NCBI RefSeq assembly: GCF_003143775.1
Contig: NZ_QFRJ01000002.1
Coordinates: 144,501 to 208,500, forward strand
Length of the DNA: 64,000 bases
Direction of reading: 5' to 3'
Source: Brumimicrobium oceani
GTDB taxonomy: Bacteria > Bacteroidota > Bacteroidia > Flavobacteriales_D > Crocinitomicaceae
Below the pieces are notes generated by a model. That model was not told where the DNA came from. It made no database searches and saw nothing but the letters and a program-made list of their open reading frames with translations. Both the position numbers and the translations under genes were made by a program. The stretch's first letter is position 1, and each line of letters opens with the position of its first letter. Shown here piece after piece: positions 17,579-25,299 of the stretch.

Positions 17579-17977
17579 CTATGATTTATAAGTTCTTAAA
17601 TACTTAATAAACAAGGTTAACCACCCAAATATCAGAATCAACCCTCCAATTGGAGTGATTGGACCGATAAATTTATTTATTTCTACACCTGCGGCAGGGA
17701 GCAATACCAAGGCAAATATAGATCCCGAAAACAAGATTGTTCCTATTAAAATGGCGTTAAACTGATAGCCAATTTCAAAATCAAACTTATGTACTATTCC
17801 TGCTAACCCTAAAGCGCCTAGTCCATTATAGATTAAATAACTCGTTCCTGTGGCAAAGCTCTCAATTCTGCCCTCCTCTATTCCAATAGTTTCTAAATAA
17901 TGGGCTCCCATGGCACCGAGTATAATTCCCAGAACTATAAATAATAATCCAACTAATATAAATTTCTTATCATTCAT
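17579..17977 (-). CDS. DUF423 family inner-membrane protein
   Basis: Small membrane protein of 132 residues with about four hydrophobic segments. DUF423 features are LGAMGAHYLE in the first loop, FATGTSYLIYNGLGAL (usually a YxxxH-like stretch) and GPITPIGGLILIFGWL at the end. No biochemical role is established for the family. It overlaps the recN stop by 8 bases and closes the bamD operon. Confidence 0.9.
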   Translation of the reverse strand: MNDKKFILVGLLFIVLGIILGAMGAHYLETIGIEEGRIESFATGTSYLIYNGLGALGLAGIVHKFDFEIGYQFNAILIGTILFSGSIFALVLLPAAGVEINKFIGPITPIGGLILIFGWLTLFIKYLRTYKS

Positions 17978-19613
17978 TCATCAAATTCTTTGCATTCATT
18001 AAAGCGGCTTCATTCACTTTGCTTCCACTCATCAATTTTGCTATCTCTTCAACTCGTTGTTCGTTATCTAAACGGCTCAAGTAAGTTTTAGTAATTCCTT
18101 TTTCATCCCTTTTCTGAACCAAGATATGATCGTTTCCTTTACTCGCGACTTGAGGCAGGTGGGTTATTGCTAATAATTGCATAGTCTCTCCCATCTTCTT
18201 TAAATGTTCTCCGATTTTTTGAGCGACCTCTCCGGAAACACCAGTATCTATCTCATCAAAAATAACGGTGGGCAGTTGCTGTTTTTGAGATAAAAGATAT
18301 TGAATGACCAACATCAATCGAGACAATTCTCCACCGGAAGCAGATTTTTCAATAACCTGGGGCGACATCCCTTTGTTTGGAGCAAAATACAAGGAAATGT
18401 TATCTGTTCCGGACTCACCTAATTCGACCGTTTCAAAATGAAAACGTATTGTTGCTCCAACCAATTTCAGTTGATTGAGCAAAACAGCCACTTCCTTTTC
18501 TAGCTTTTTAGCCACCTTTTTTCTTGCGGAAGATAATGTCTCAGCATATTTTAAAGCTTTGACGTTAACCACTTTAAGTTCTGCAGTCATGTCTTCAATT
18601 CGTTCATCAATCTGACCAGAATCTTCAACCTCTCTAGACAATGAATTATAAAGTGTCAACAATTCTTCCTGTGAGTTCAGGTTATGCTTTCGCATAGCCG
18701 AATTGTAAGCATCTAATTTATTAATATATGTATTTAGTGTTTCAGGTTCTAAAGTCATATCAGACAAGTCATCCTCTGCATTCGCAGCAATGTCATTCAA
18801 TTCCAACTTAACAGATTGTAATCTCGTCATTAACTCCTGAACTTTCGGATCATTGACATTGGCATTTTTAGTCAATTTATTTAAGGTAGTTAACACTCCC
18901 TCTTCATCGTCATTTATGAGATGTGAAATCATTTGGTAAGCAGATTTGATTTCCTCAAACTGCTCTCCACGTTCCACTTCTTTTTCTATACTTTCATAGT
19001 CTAGTTCTTTTAAATTGAGTTTAGACAATTCCTCCAATTGAAACGAATTAAACTCATACTCTAACTCTAGTTTAGATTTGCTTTCCTCTAGACTTTTTAT
19101 TTTTCGTTTTAATGATTTAGAAGTGCTATAAAGCGCTTTAAGCGATATTAAAGTGCTTGTATTTTCAGCAATAACATCGAGAATTGATCTTTGAAAGGCC
19201 GCATCTTTAAGTGACAAAGTATGGTGCTGTGAGTGGATATGTATTAATCCTTGGGTCAACTCCTTTAAAACATTTAATTGAACTGGAGTATCATTTATAA
19301 AAGCACGAGACTTCCCCTTAGCATGAATCTCTCTTCGAATAATTGTTTCAGACTCTAGATCTAAATCATTGGTTTTAAAAAAATCAGAATAAGTTGATTC
19401 GTCTATGTTAAAAACGGCCTCTACAATCGTTTTCTTCTCCTCATTCCTGATTACGGAATAATCTGCACGTTCGCCCAAAATTAATTTAAGCGCGCCCAGT
19501 AAAATAGATTTTCCAGAACCCGTTTCCCCAGTAATAACAGCAAAGCCGCTTTTAAAATCAAGTTGTGCATTTTCTATTAATGCAAAATTCTTTACGGATA
19601 ATCGCTTAAGCAT
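17970..19613 (-). CDS. recN: DNA repair protein RecN
   Basis: SMC-like ATPase that tethers broken DNA during double-strand-break repair. The 547 residues are full length. Walker A GETGSGKS lies near 29-36; the middle is a long coiled coil with a low-complexity Glu/Lys/Leu pattern; the signature SASGGELSRLMLVIQYLLS and Walker B LPTVIFDEIDTGVSG are near 430-465; the H-loop is LLAITHLPQVAS. Its ATG shares one base with the stop of the upstream DUF4835 gene, a sign of coupling. Confidence 0.97.
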   Translation of the reverse strand: MLKRLSVKNFALIENAQLDFKSGFAVITGETGSGKSILLGALKLILGERADYSVIRNEEKKTIVEAVFNIDESTYSDFFKTNDLDLESETIIRREIHAKGKSRAFINDTPVQLNVLKELTQGLIHIHSQHHTLSLKDAAFQRSILDVIAENTSTLISLKALYSTSKSLKRKIKSLEESKSKLELEYEFNSFQLEELSKLNLKELDYESIEKEVERGEQFEEIKSAYQMISHLINDDEEGVLTTLNKLTKNANVNDPKVQELMTRLQSVKLELNDIAANAEDDLSDMTLEPETLNTYINKLDAYNSAMRKHNLNSQEELLTLYNSLSREVEDSGQIDERIEDMTAELKVVNVKALKYAETLSSARKKVAKKLEKEVAVLLNQLKLVGATIRFHFETVELGESGTDNISLYFAPNKGMSPQVIEKSASGGELSRLMLVIQYLLSQKQQLPTVIFDEIDTGVSGEVAQKIGEHLKKMGETMQLLAITHLPQVASKGNDHILVQKRDEKGITKTYLSRLDNEQRVEEIAKLMSGSKVNEAALMNAKNLMNE

Positions 19614-20515
19614 TATTCAAGTATTTCTTGGTATTTAGAAGAATTAGCAGGGTCAAGTCTTTTTAATGTATTGACCACCGTAACCTTATCTTTTCTATCT
19701 GCCTCCGAGTAAATGCCCTTCAACTCTTCTCGTTTGGCTTGGGTAAAGTTCAAAACATTCACAGAGCCTGGGCGAGCGCTATTTACTGATAACAATTTGT
19801 TAAGCGCCGAAGTGATATTCGTTCTTGCCAAGTTTTGATCGCTGTATAAATTATCTAAACCATCCCTATGGTATTCGTAATAGCACTCTCGTAAAGGAGA
19901 AAATAGTTCTTGCATTGTGTTATCAATAAGCCAATACCTGTTTCTTCTGCCTTTTTCGCTTGCTCTCCAACCTAATCCTCCAGCACTTTGAGCCAGTGTA
20001 ACAACATTTTGCGCCTTTGCGAAATGAGGATCTCCCGCATTTAGAGCAAAAGAATCGGCATCTAAGCCTAAAATATAATAGGCATAAAAAGACAACACAG
20101 AAGCTAAATTACTACTGAATTGATTTTCTGTAAATAAAATTTGTGCATTTCTTTGGAATGTAAATCCAAAATCTTGGTCAAGAAAATTAAATAAAGTCGT
20201 GTTGTAGGTAGAATTATAAACAGGCCTTGTAGCTTGAATTTGTAAAGACACTTCATAAGAACCTGTTGACTTTATTTTTGTTATTGAGATTTGAAAAACA
20301 CAATTGATGCGCTCTTCTACTTCATATTGGTCTTTGGTCCAAGAGGTATTGTTCATTAACTCAAAAATGGCTTGCTCTAATCCTTCAAAAATTTCTTGTT
20401 CTGTAGTGGTAACATCAAGCGCGGGATCTGATACGACATTCACTTGACAGTTTAATTCTTGTGCGGATGTTAGGGAAGCAAAGAATAAGGTTAATATGCT
20501 GAAAATGTATTTCAT
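19613..20515 (-). CDS. DUF4835 family protein (PorD-like, T9SS-associated)
   Basis: Exported protein of 300 residues with signal peptide (MKYIFSILTLFFASLTSAQ). Family landmarks are QELNCQVNV at the mature end, VEERINCVFQI, FYAYYILGLDADSF and LARTNITSALNKLLSVNSARPG. Some databases call this family PorD and link it to type IX secretion or gliding; I treat that as family annotation only. It is coupled to coaBC upstream (4-base ATGA overlap) and to recN downstream (1-base overlap). The same order recurs in many Bacteroidota, as far as I recall. Confidence 0.85.
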   Translation of the reverse strand: MKYIFSILTLFFASLTSAQELNCQVNVVSDPALDVTTTEQEIFEGLEQAIFELMNNTSWTKDQYEVEERINCVFQISITKIKSTGSYEVSLQIQATRPVYNSTYNTTLFNFLDQDFGFTFQRNAQILFTENQFSSNLASVLSFYAYYILGLDADSFALNAGDPHFAKAQNVVTLAQSAGGLGWRASEKGRRNRYWLIDNTMQELFSPLRECYYEYHRDGLDNLYSDQNLARTNITSALNKLLSVNSARPGSVNVLNFTQAKREELKGIYSEADRKDKVTVVNTLKRLDPANSSKYQEILE

Positions 20516-21711
20516 TTCTTTAATTTCATTAGATAATCCAATATACTATTGGCTACAACTTTCTTTGAAGATAACTCAAATTTAGTAGTTTTATTGTGAA
20601 AGTCCAACAAGGTAATCTTATTTGTATCGTGTCCGAAACCAGCGCCCTCATCTTCAAGGGAATTTATAACAATTAAATCCAGATTTTTCTTTTTTAGCTT
20701 CTCTGCTCCATATTCGATGGCATTGTTGGTTTCCAAAGCAAATCCGACCAAGAACTGATTCTCTTTTTTTAATGTCCCAATACTTTTTAAAACATCTGGG
20801 TTTTTCACCATTTCGATATTCATTACATCAGAAGATTTTTTGATCTTTTGTTGCGCTACAGATTTTGGTCTATAATCTGAAACTGCAGCTGCAAAAATAC
20901 CTCCTGTGCAACTTGGGAAATGTTTGGTTGCTGCAGAAAGCATCTCTTTAGCAGTCTTCACATCAATTCGAGTAAGATTTTTGTGTTGAAGTTTGAGCTT
21001 TGTCGGTCCTGAAATTAAAATAACCTCTGCTCCTCTTTCCAACAACGCTTCTACCAAAGCATATCCCATTTTTCCTGTAGAGTGATTTCCAATAAAACGA
21101 ACAGGATCTATGGCCTCGTAGGTTGGGCCTGCCGTAACCAATACCTTTTCCCCCACCATAGATGTTGAGTTTTGAAAAAAGGACTCCACTACATTAACAA
21201 TTGTTTCTGGTTCAGCCATTCTTCCCTTCCCGATCAAGCCGCTCGCTAAAAACCCATCCTCTGCAGGAATAATTTTAACACCGTGACCTTCAATTTTACC
21301 CATATTCTCCTCTGTTGTTTCATGGGAATACATGTCCAAATCCATTGCCGGGGCAACGATTACTGGACATTTTGCAGAAAGATAAGTAGCGGTTAGTAAA
21401 TTATCACAAAAACCATTGGCAATTTTCGCTAAGGTATTAGCAGTAAGCGGAGCTAAAACCATAAGATCTCCCCAAGCACCTAAATCTACATGATTGGTCC
21501 ACTCACCATTTTCTTTGTTCCAAAAATCAATGTGTGCGGGATTTTGAGATAGGGTAGCTACCGTTAAAGGTGTTATAAAATCAGAAGAGGCAGGAGTTAA
21601 AATACATTTAACTTCTGCCCCTTTTTGTTTTAATATTCTAATTAAAAACGCAATTTTATATGCAGCAATACCTCCAGAGATACCGAGAACAATGCGTTTT
21701 CCTTTTAACAT
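20512..21711 (-). CDS. coaBC: Bifunctional phosphopantothenoylcysteine decarboxylase/phosphopantothenate--cysteine ligase
   Basis: Two consecutive steps of coenzyme A synthesis. The 399 residues contain the FMN-binding CoaC half (about 1-180: GISGGIAAYKIAFLIR, APAMDLDMY with the catalytic-region motif) and the CoaB half (about 185-399: VTAGPTYEAIDPVRFIGNHS, TGKMGYALVEALL, FAAAVSDYRPK). Gene order places it after rpoZ with a 10-base gap. Full length and no missing motif seen. Confidence 0.96.
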   Translation of the reverse strand: MLKGKRIVLGISGGIAAYKIAFLIRILKQKGAEVKCILTPASSDFITPLTVATLSQNPAHIDFWNKENGEWTNHVDLGAWGDLMVLAPLTANTLAKIANGFCDNLLTATYLSAKCPVIVAPAMDLDMYSHETTEENMGKIEGHGVKIIPAEDGFLASGLIGKGRMAEPETIVNVVESFFQNSTSMVGEKVLVTAGPTYEAIDPVRFIGNHSTGKMGYALVEALLERGAEVILISGPTKLKLQHKNLTRIDVKTAKEMLSAATKHFPSCTGGIFAAAVSDYRPKSVAQQKIKKSSDVMNIEMVKNPDVLKSIGTLKKENQFLVGFALETNNAIEYGAEKLKKKNLDLIVINSLEDEGAGFGHDTNKITLLDFHNKTTKFELSSKKVVANSILDYLMKLKK

Positions 21712-21721
21712 TGCGAGTTAA

Positions 21722-22039
21722 TTACCCTTCGATTGCACGAATAGACAACTCACCGTTTTCGAATTCATCTATTGCCATAGCGGTTGGCTTTGGTAGACGT
21801 TCGTAAAAACGGGAAATTTCAATTTGTTCTCTGTTTTCAAAAATTTCTTCTAGATTATCTGTAGTAGATGCAAACTCTTGAAGTTTTTGAGTTAATTCTT
21901 CTTTTAAATCAACATTAATCTGATTTGCACGCTTAGAAAGCATTACAATAGACTCATAGATATTGTCAGTTCCTCTTTCTAAATCAACTGTATCTCTAGT
22001 AATTGTTGAACGTTCTGCTCTACTATTTTTAAAGCTCAT
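21722..22039 (-). CDS. rpoZ: RNA polymerase omega/Rpb6-like subunit
   Basis: Small subunit that helps assemble RNA polymerase. The 105-residue protein shows the Bacteroidota type: TRDTVDLERGTDNIYESIVM, SKRANQINVDLKEEL and PTAMAIDEFENGEL. It is in the bamD-coaBC operon, 17 bases after bamD, a recurring order in the phylum. The start ATG has no competing upstream codon. Confidence 0.93.
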   Translation of the reverse strand: MSFKNSRAERSTITRDTVDLERGTDNIYESIVMLSKRANQINVDLKEELTQKLQEFASTTDNLEEIFENREQIEISRFYERLPKPTAMAIDEFENGELSIRAIEG

Positions 22040-22056
22040 ATTTATAAAATATTATA

Positions 22057-23049
22057 TTAACTATTGACTAATTCCTTTTCTGCTCGTTTTTGAAAAACTC
22101 TTGCTTTTTCAAGTAATTCTGAGTCAGGGTATTTTTTGGCAAAGTTATCAAATCTTTTCAATGTTTCCTCAAGATAATATACTTTTTTCTGTTCAGATGT
22201 AGAACTAGACAATTCGTATGCTTCGGCAATATCCCTGTAGGCATATTGCTCCGCTACGTAAATTAATTCTTGCGCTAAATCTTCATTATACTTTGCAGTC
22301 CTTTTTTCGTAAGACTCTCCTTCAAACAAAAAACTGTATTTAGCATAGGTTTCCATTGCATTTTCTACCCTTTCTTTTTTCTTCTGCAAAACACTTCGCA
22401 TAGCTAAATCGTAGGAATTTTTGAATTGCATAAATGCAGCCTCTTTAATATATACAGACCTTGGATAATCTTCTAAAAAAGATCGTGATGCTGCAACAGC
22501 TGCTCTACTCTTCTCCATTCTATCATACAATCGCACCGATTCGAACTTTTTTGTTTCTAATTTGAATCTTAAACGATCCATTGTTCTATTACAAGAATCA
22601 ATCAACTTACTATCTGGGTAACGTTGAACAAAAAGCTGTAAGTCATTTAGTGCCAACTCAGTTTCCTCTTGATCTAAAGAAGCCGAAGGACTATTCTGAA
22701 CGGAGCAAATCGCCGTCATAAATAAGGCTTCCTCTGCATTCTCACTAAAAGGATAACGCTGCGTGAATTGATTAAAATAATATCCTGCCATGTAGTAATC
22801 GCCTACTTCGTAGTAAGATTTTGCAATTCGATAATAAGCTACCTCCCCTTTATCTGTTTTTGGAAAACGTTGATAAATTTGCTCATATAAAGTTAAGGCT
22901 TTATTATAAACACCTTTATCATACATTCGGTTGGCATGAAGAAACTTCTCCTCGTAATCGTCTCCTTTAAGAATTTTTTGATAATCACTACAAGAAAACA
23001 AAACACTTGTTAGTAGTGCTACAGCTAGTATTTTAAAAATTATTTTCAT
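22057..23049 (-). CDS. bamD: Outer membrane assembly factor BamD
   Basis: Lipoprotein of the BAM complex that folds outer-membrane barrels. It has 330 residues. The lipobox is SVLFSC (Cys20), and the rest is TPR-like: repeated RFPKTDKGEVAYYRIAKSYY, RYPFSENAEEALFMTA and RYPDSKLIDSC motifs. It is the first gene of an operon through recN and DUF423. A minus-strand -7 box TACTTTTG (23055-23062) ends only five bases before the ATG, so the transcript may be almost leaderless. Confidence 0.95.
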   Translation of the reverse strand: MKIIFKILAVALLTSVLFSCSDYQKILKGDDYEEKFLHANRMYDKGVYNKALTLYEQIYQRFPKTDKGEVAYYRIAKSYYEVGDYYMAGYYFNQFTQRYPFSENAEEALFMTAICSVQNSPSASLDQEETELALNDLQLFVQRYPDSKLIDSCNRTMDRLRFKLETKKFESVRLYDRMEKSRAAVAASRSFLEDYPRSVYIKEAAFMQFKNSYDLAMRSVLQKKKERVENAMETYAKYSFLFEGESYEKRTAKYNEDLAQELIYVAEQYAYRDIAEAYELSSSTSEQKKVYYLEETLKRFDNFAKKYPDSELLEKARVFQKRAEKELVNS

Positions 23050-23054
23050 CAGTG

Positions 23055-23062
23055 CAAAAGTA
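23055..23062 (-). promoter_or_regulatory. bamD operon promoter -7 box
   Basis: Minus-strand TACTTTTG with ATTG about 21 bases upstream. Its end is five bases before the bamD ATG. Confidence 0.45.
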
Positions 23063-23145
23063 TAATATTTATGTCTTGCAAAGCAATTTTTTAGAGAGTT
23101 TAACTAAAAGTGTTCTATTTGAAACCACTAATTGCCGTGAATTAA

Positions 23146-23289
23146 AACAGTTACTTAGCTACAGAAGCACTACACTTGCGCCCCGACGAAAATGGAAATC
23201 TTGTTGAAAGCGAGTGCCCAACGACCAAACAAAATAAGCCACAAAAGGAAGCTCTACTTTTGATTGCTAGTCGTGCAGCAACCCGCTAA
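23146..23289 (+). pseudogene. Possible C-terminal remnant of a lost gene
   Basis: The 23050-23699 gap has no intact gene. One frame from 23146 to a TAA at 23287-23289 reads like protein (…LRPDENGNLVESECPTT, then QKEALLLIASRAATR) for 47 codons. It has no start codon, and the preceding in-frame stop is immediately upstream. After it, all frames are full of stops. I take it as a possible decayed tail and cannot name a family. Confidence 0.25.
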
Positions 23290-23699
23290 AACAAATTGGA
23301 ATTGTAGGCGGTAACATTAATTTGAATTTGAAAACTGGACAAGCTCAAGCCGCTAAGCTCTTAAATTAAAGCGTGATGCTTGCTGGCGCCCAAAATTTAA
23401 AATTGATAGATACCCCGTAATTCATATAAACATCATAAGACTACCCTTTCAAACTGCAATAAGCACTATCGTATTTTCTTGTAGAAAACTTTGCTAATAA
23501 TTAGAATACCAGAGACTCAACCCTTAGATCATCCGAAGACAATATTTTGATCATCCATTTAAAATTTTGTAGGGAAGAAAATTGGCTTTTACAATCTGTG
23601 AGATAAAATGATAGCCCTAAAATGTTAAATATCTTACTCTACAACTAATTGCATGCTTAAAAATTTCTTTTCTTTTCCAAAAACAAATAGCTTCGCGTC

Positions 23700-24659
23700 A
23701 TGAAAAAAATATATCGAACACATTTTTTATTAGCTATAGTGACTTTTTTTAGTCTTCATACCTTAACAGCTCAAATTCCTCCTGGATATTACACACCCGC
23801 AGACGGACTCAATGGAACAGCATTACAATCGGCTTTGAATAATATTATAAAAGGACATATTGAATTTCCTTACTCTAGCAGCAGCACAGATGTTTGGGAC
23901 ATCTTAAAAGAAACAGATAGAGATCCCTCAAATCCTAATAATGTAATCTTAATTTACACCGGAAGATCGATAAATGGCCCAGCAGAATATGCAAACAACA
24001 ATGGCTGGAATCGTGAACACGTTTGGGCTAAATCTCATGGAGATTTTGGGACATCTAAAGGCCCAGGAACAGATGTTCACCATTTAAGACCGAGTGATAT
24101 TGGTGTAAATGGAGACAGAGGAAACATGTGGTTTGGAAACGCAAGTACACCTCATTACGATGGCGGCGCTGCAACTGGCAACTTTTACGACACTGGTCAA
24201 CATTTATGGCAACCTAGAGCAGAGGTAAAAGGAGATGTTGCTCGAATGATTTTCTATATGGCCACGCGTTATGAAGGTCAAAATGGCGAACCAGATTTAG
24301 AAGTTATTGATTACCTGCCTTCAAACAACAGTACATCCGAACCTGTTCACGCTTTGCTTTCTGACTTACTGGAATGGCACAACGAAGATCCTGTTGATGA
24401 TTGGGAACGCAATAGAAATGATATTATTTATTATGATTATCAACAGAATAGAAATCCATTCATTGACCACCCAGAATACGCCGAATTGATTTGGGGAGAT
24501 CCTGCAACTACATCAATTAGTCAAGAAAACATGAAGTCCTCTAAAGAGTTGCTTAAGATTATTGACATCACTGGTCGCGAAGTCCAATTCAAAACAAACA
24601 CCTTATTGATTTACATCTACTCTGATGGCTCTCGCGAGAAAAAATTAACACTTGAATAG
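23700..24659 (+). CDS. Secreted endonuclease I family nuclease
   Basis: Non-specific secreted nuclease related to Vibrio/E. coli EndA (endonuclease I). The 319 residues start with a signal peptide (FLLAIVTFFSLHTLTA). The catalytic block NREHVWAKSHGDFG (about 104-117, His107) and DVHHLRPSD, RGNMWFGN (Asn for metal binding) are intact. The last 45 residues (ELLKIIDITGREVQF, ending SREKKLTLE) look like a reduced T9SS type A sorting domain. Likely role: use of extracellular DNA as a nutrient, or biofilm remodelling. It is monocistronic. Confidence 0.92.
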   Translation: MKKIYRTHFLLAIVTFFSLHTLTAQIPPGYYTPADGLNGTALQSALNNIIKGHIEFPYSSSSTDVWDILKETDRDPSNPNNVILIYTGRSINGPAEYANNNGWNREHVWAKSHGDFGTSKGPGTDVHHLRPSDIGVNGDRGNMWFGNASTPHYDGGAATGNFYDTGQHLWQPRAEVKGDVARMIFYMATRYEGQNGEPDLEVIDYLPSNNSTSEPVHALLSDLLEWHNEDPVDDWERNRNDIIYYDYQQNRNPFIDHPEYAELIWGDPATTSISQENMKSSKELLKIIDITGREVQFKTNTLLIYIYSDGSREKKLTLE

Positions 24660-24825
24660 GCTTTTTACTAAAAAAACCTAAAATAGTAAACGATTAATTT
24701 TCAATCGAATAAATTACTTTAATTTAAGATCACATTATTAAACATTGCGTGGTTTTGTTATTAAATGATATTGAAAATCAATAAACATACGGCGTAATAA
24801 TTACTCACTATTAAAAACTAATATT

Positions 24826-24990
24826 ATGCTTAGATTATCGATTGGATTAATTGTAGTTGCAGTAATAGCAGCCATTTTTGGATTTGGAGGAATTGCAGCC
24901 GGTGCAGCTTATGCTGCCAAAATTGTATTTTTTATTGCAGTGGCATTAATTGTTCTTAGTTTAATTTTTGGGGGCTTTCGAAAAAGCTAA
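24826..24990 (+). CDS. DUF1328 small membrane protein
   Basis: A 54-residue, very hydrophobic protein with two membrane helices. It begins MLRLSIGLIVVAVIAAIFGF, continues with FGGIAAGAAYAAKI and ends LIFGGFRKS. This matches the DUF1328/YtjA family, whose members have FGF(G)GIA...AK(I)LFF and a short basic tail. No function is known; the family is often stress-linked. It has its own downstream terminator at 25057-25089. Found by reading the sequence because it is below the usual ORF cut-off. Confidence 0.88.
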   Translation: MLRLSIGLIVVAVIAAIFGFGGIAAGAAYAAKIVFFIAVALIVLSLIFGGFRKS

Positions 24991-25056
24991 ACTCCTTGAT
25001 CAACAAAAAAAGATACTTTTCTCTCTGAAAAGAAAAAAGTTTAACAAAATATGAAG

Positions 25057-25089
25057 AAAAGAGACACAACTGCTTGTGTCTCTTTTTTT
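25057..25089 (+). terminator. Intrinsic terminator after the DUF1328 gene
   Basis: AAAAGAGACACAA (25057-25069) pairs perfectly with TTGTGTCTCTTTT around CTGC and is followed by further T residues. It is the only notable element in the first half of the 24991-25299 gap. Confidence 0.9.
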
Positions 25090-25231
25090 GATTCTAAAAA
25101 TCGATTACTACAAGATTATGTGCAAAATAAATTTTATTCAATCAATAAAAACGCCTTTTCGTTATTCAAAAACCCTCATACCTTATTACCACCTGCTTAA
25201 CCCTAATTACTTTGTGCAATTGAACTTTAAT

Positions 25232-25245
25232 ATGATTCAAATCAT
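25232..25245 (+). promoter_or_regulatory. FNR/CRP-type operator upstream of the 579-residue protein
   Basis: ATGATTCAAATCAT is a perfect inverted repeat with core TGAT-N4-ATCA, the FNR-type half-site arrangement. Its centre is 25238.5. The candidate -7 box TAACTTTC (25268-25275) would start transcription near 25280-25282, placing the dyad about 41-43 bases upstream, a class II activator position. A matching dyad occurs before ccoS (28146-28157). Binding is an inference. Confidence 0.55.
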
Positions 25246-25264
25246 AAAATGAAAAAATAAGTTG

Positions 25265-25296
25265 ACTTAACTTTCCGGCTTATTTAAAAGTTAAGT
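25265..25296 (+). promoter_or_regulatory. Inverted repeat in the leader, next to the start codon
   Basis: ACTTAACTTT (25265-25274) and AAAGTTAAGT (25287-25296) are exact reverse complements with a 12-base loop. The repeat spans the candidate -7 box and ends three bases before ATG 25300. It could be a second regulator site or an RNA hairpin; the left arm may not be fully transcribed. Confidence 0.4.
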
Positions 25297-25299
25297 TAA

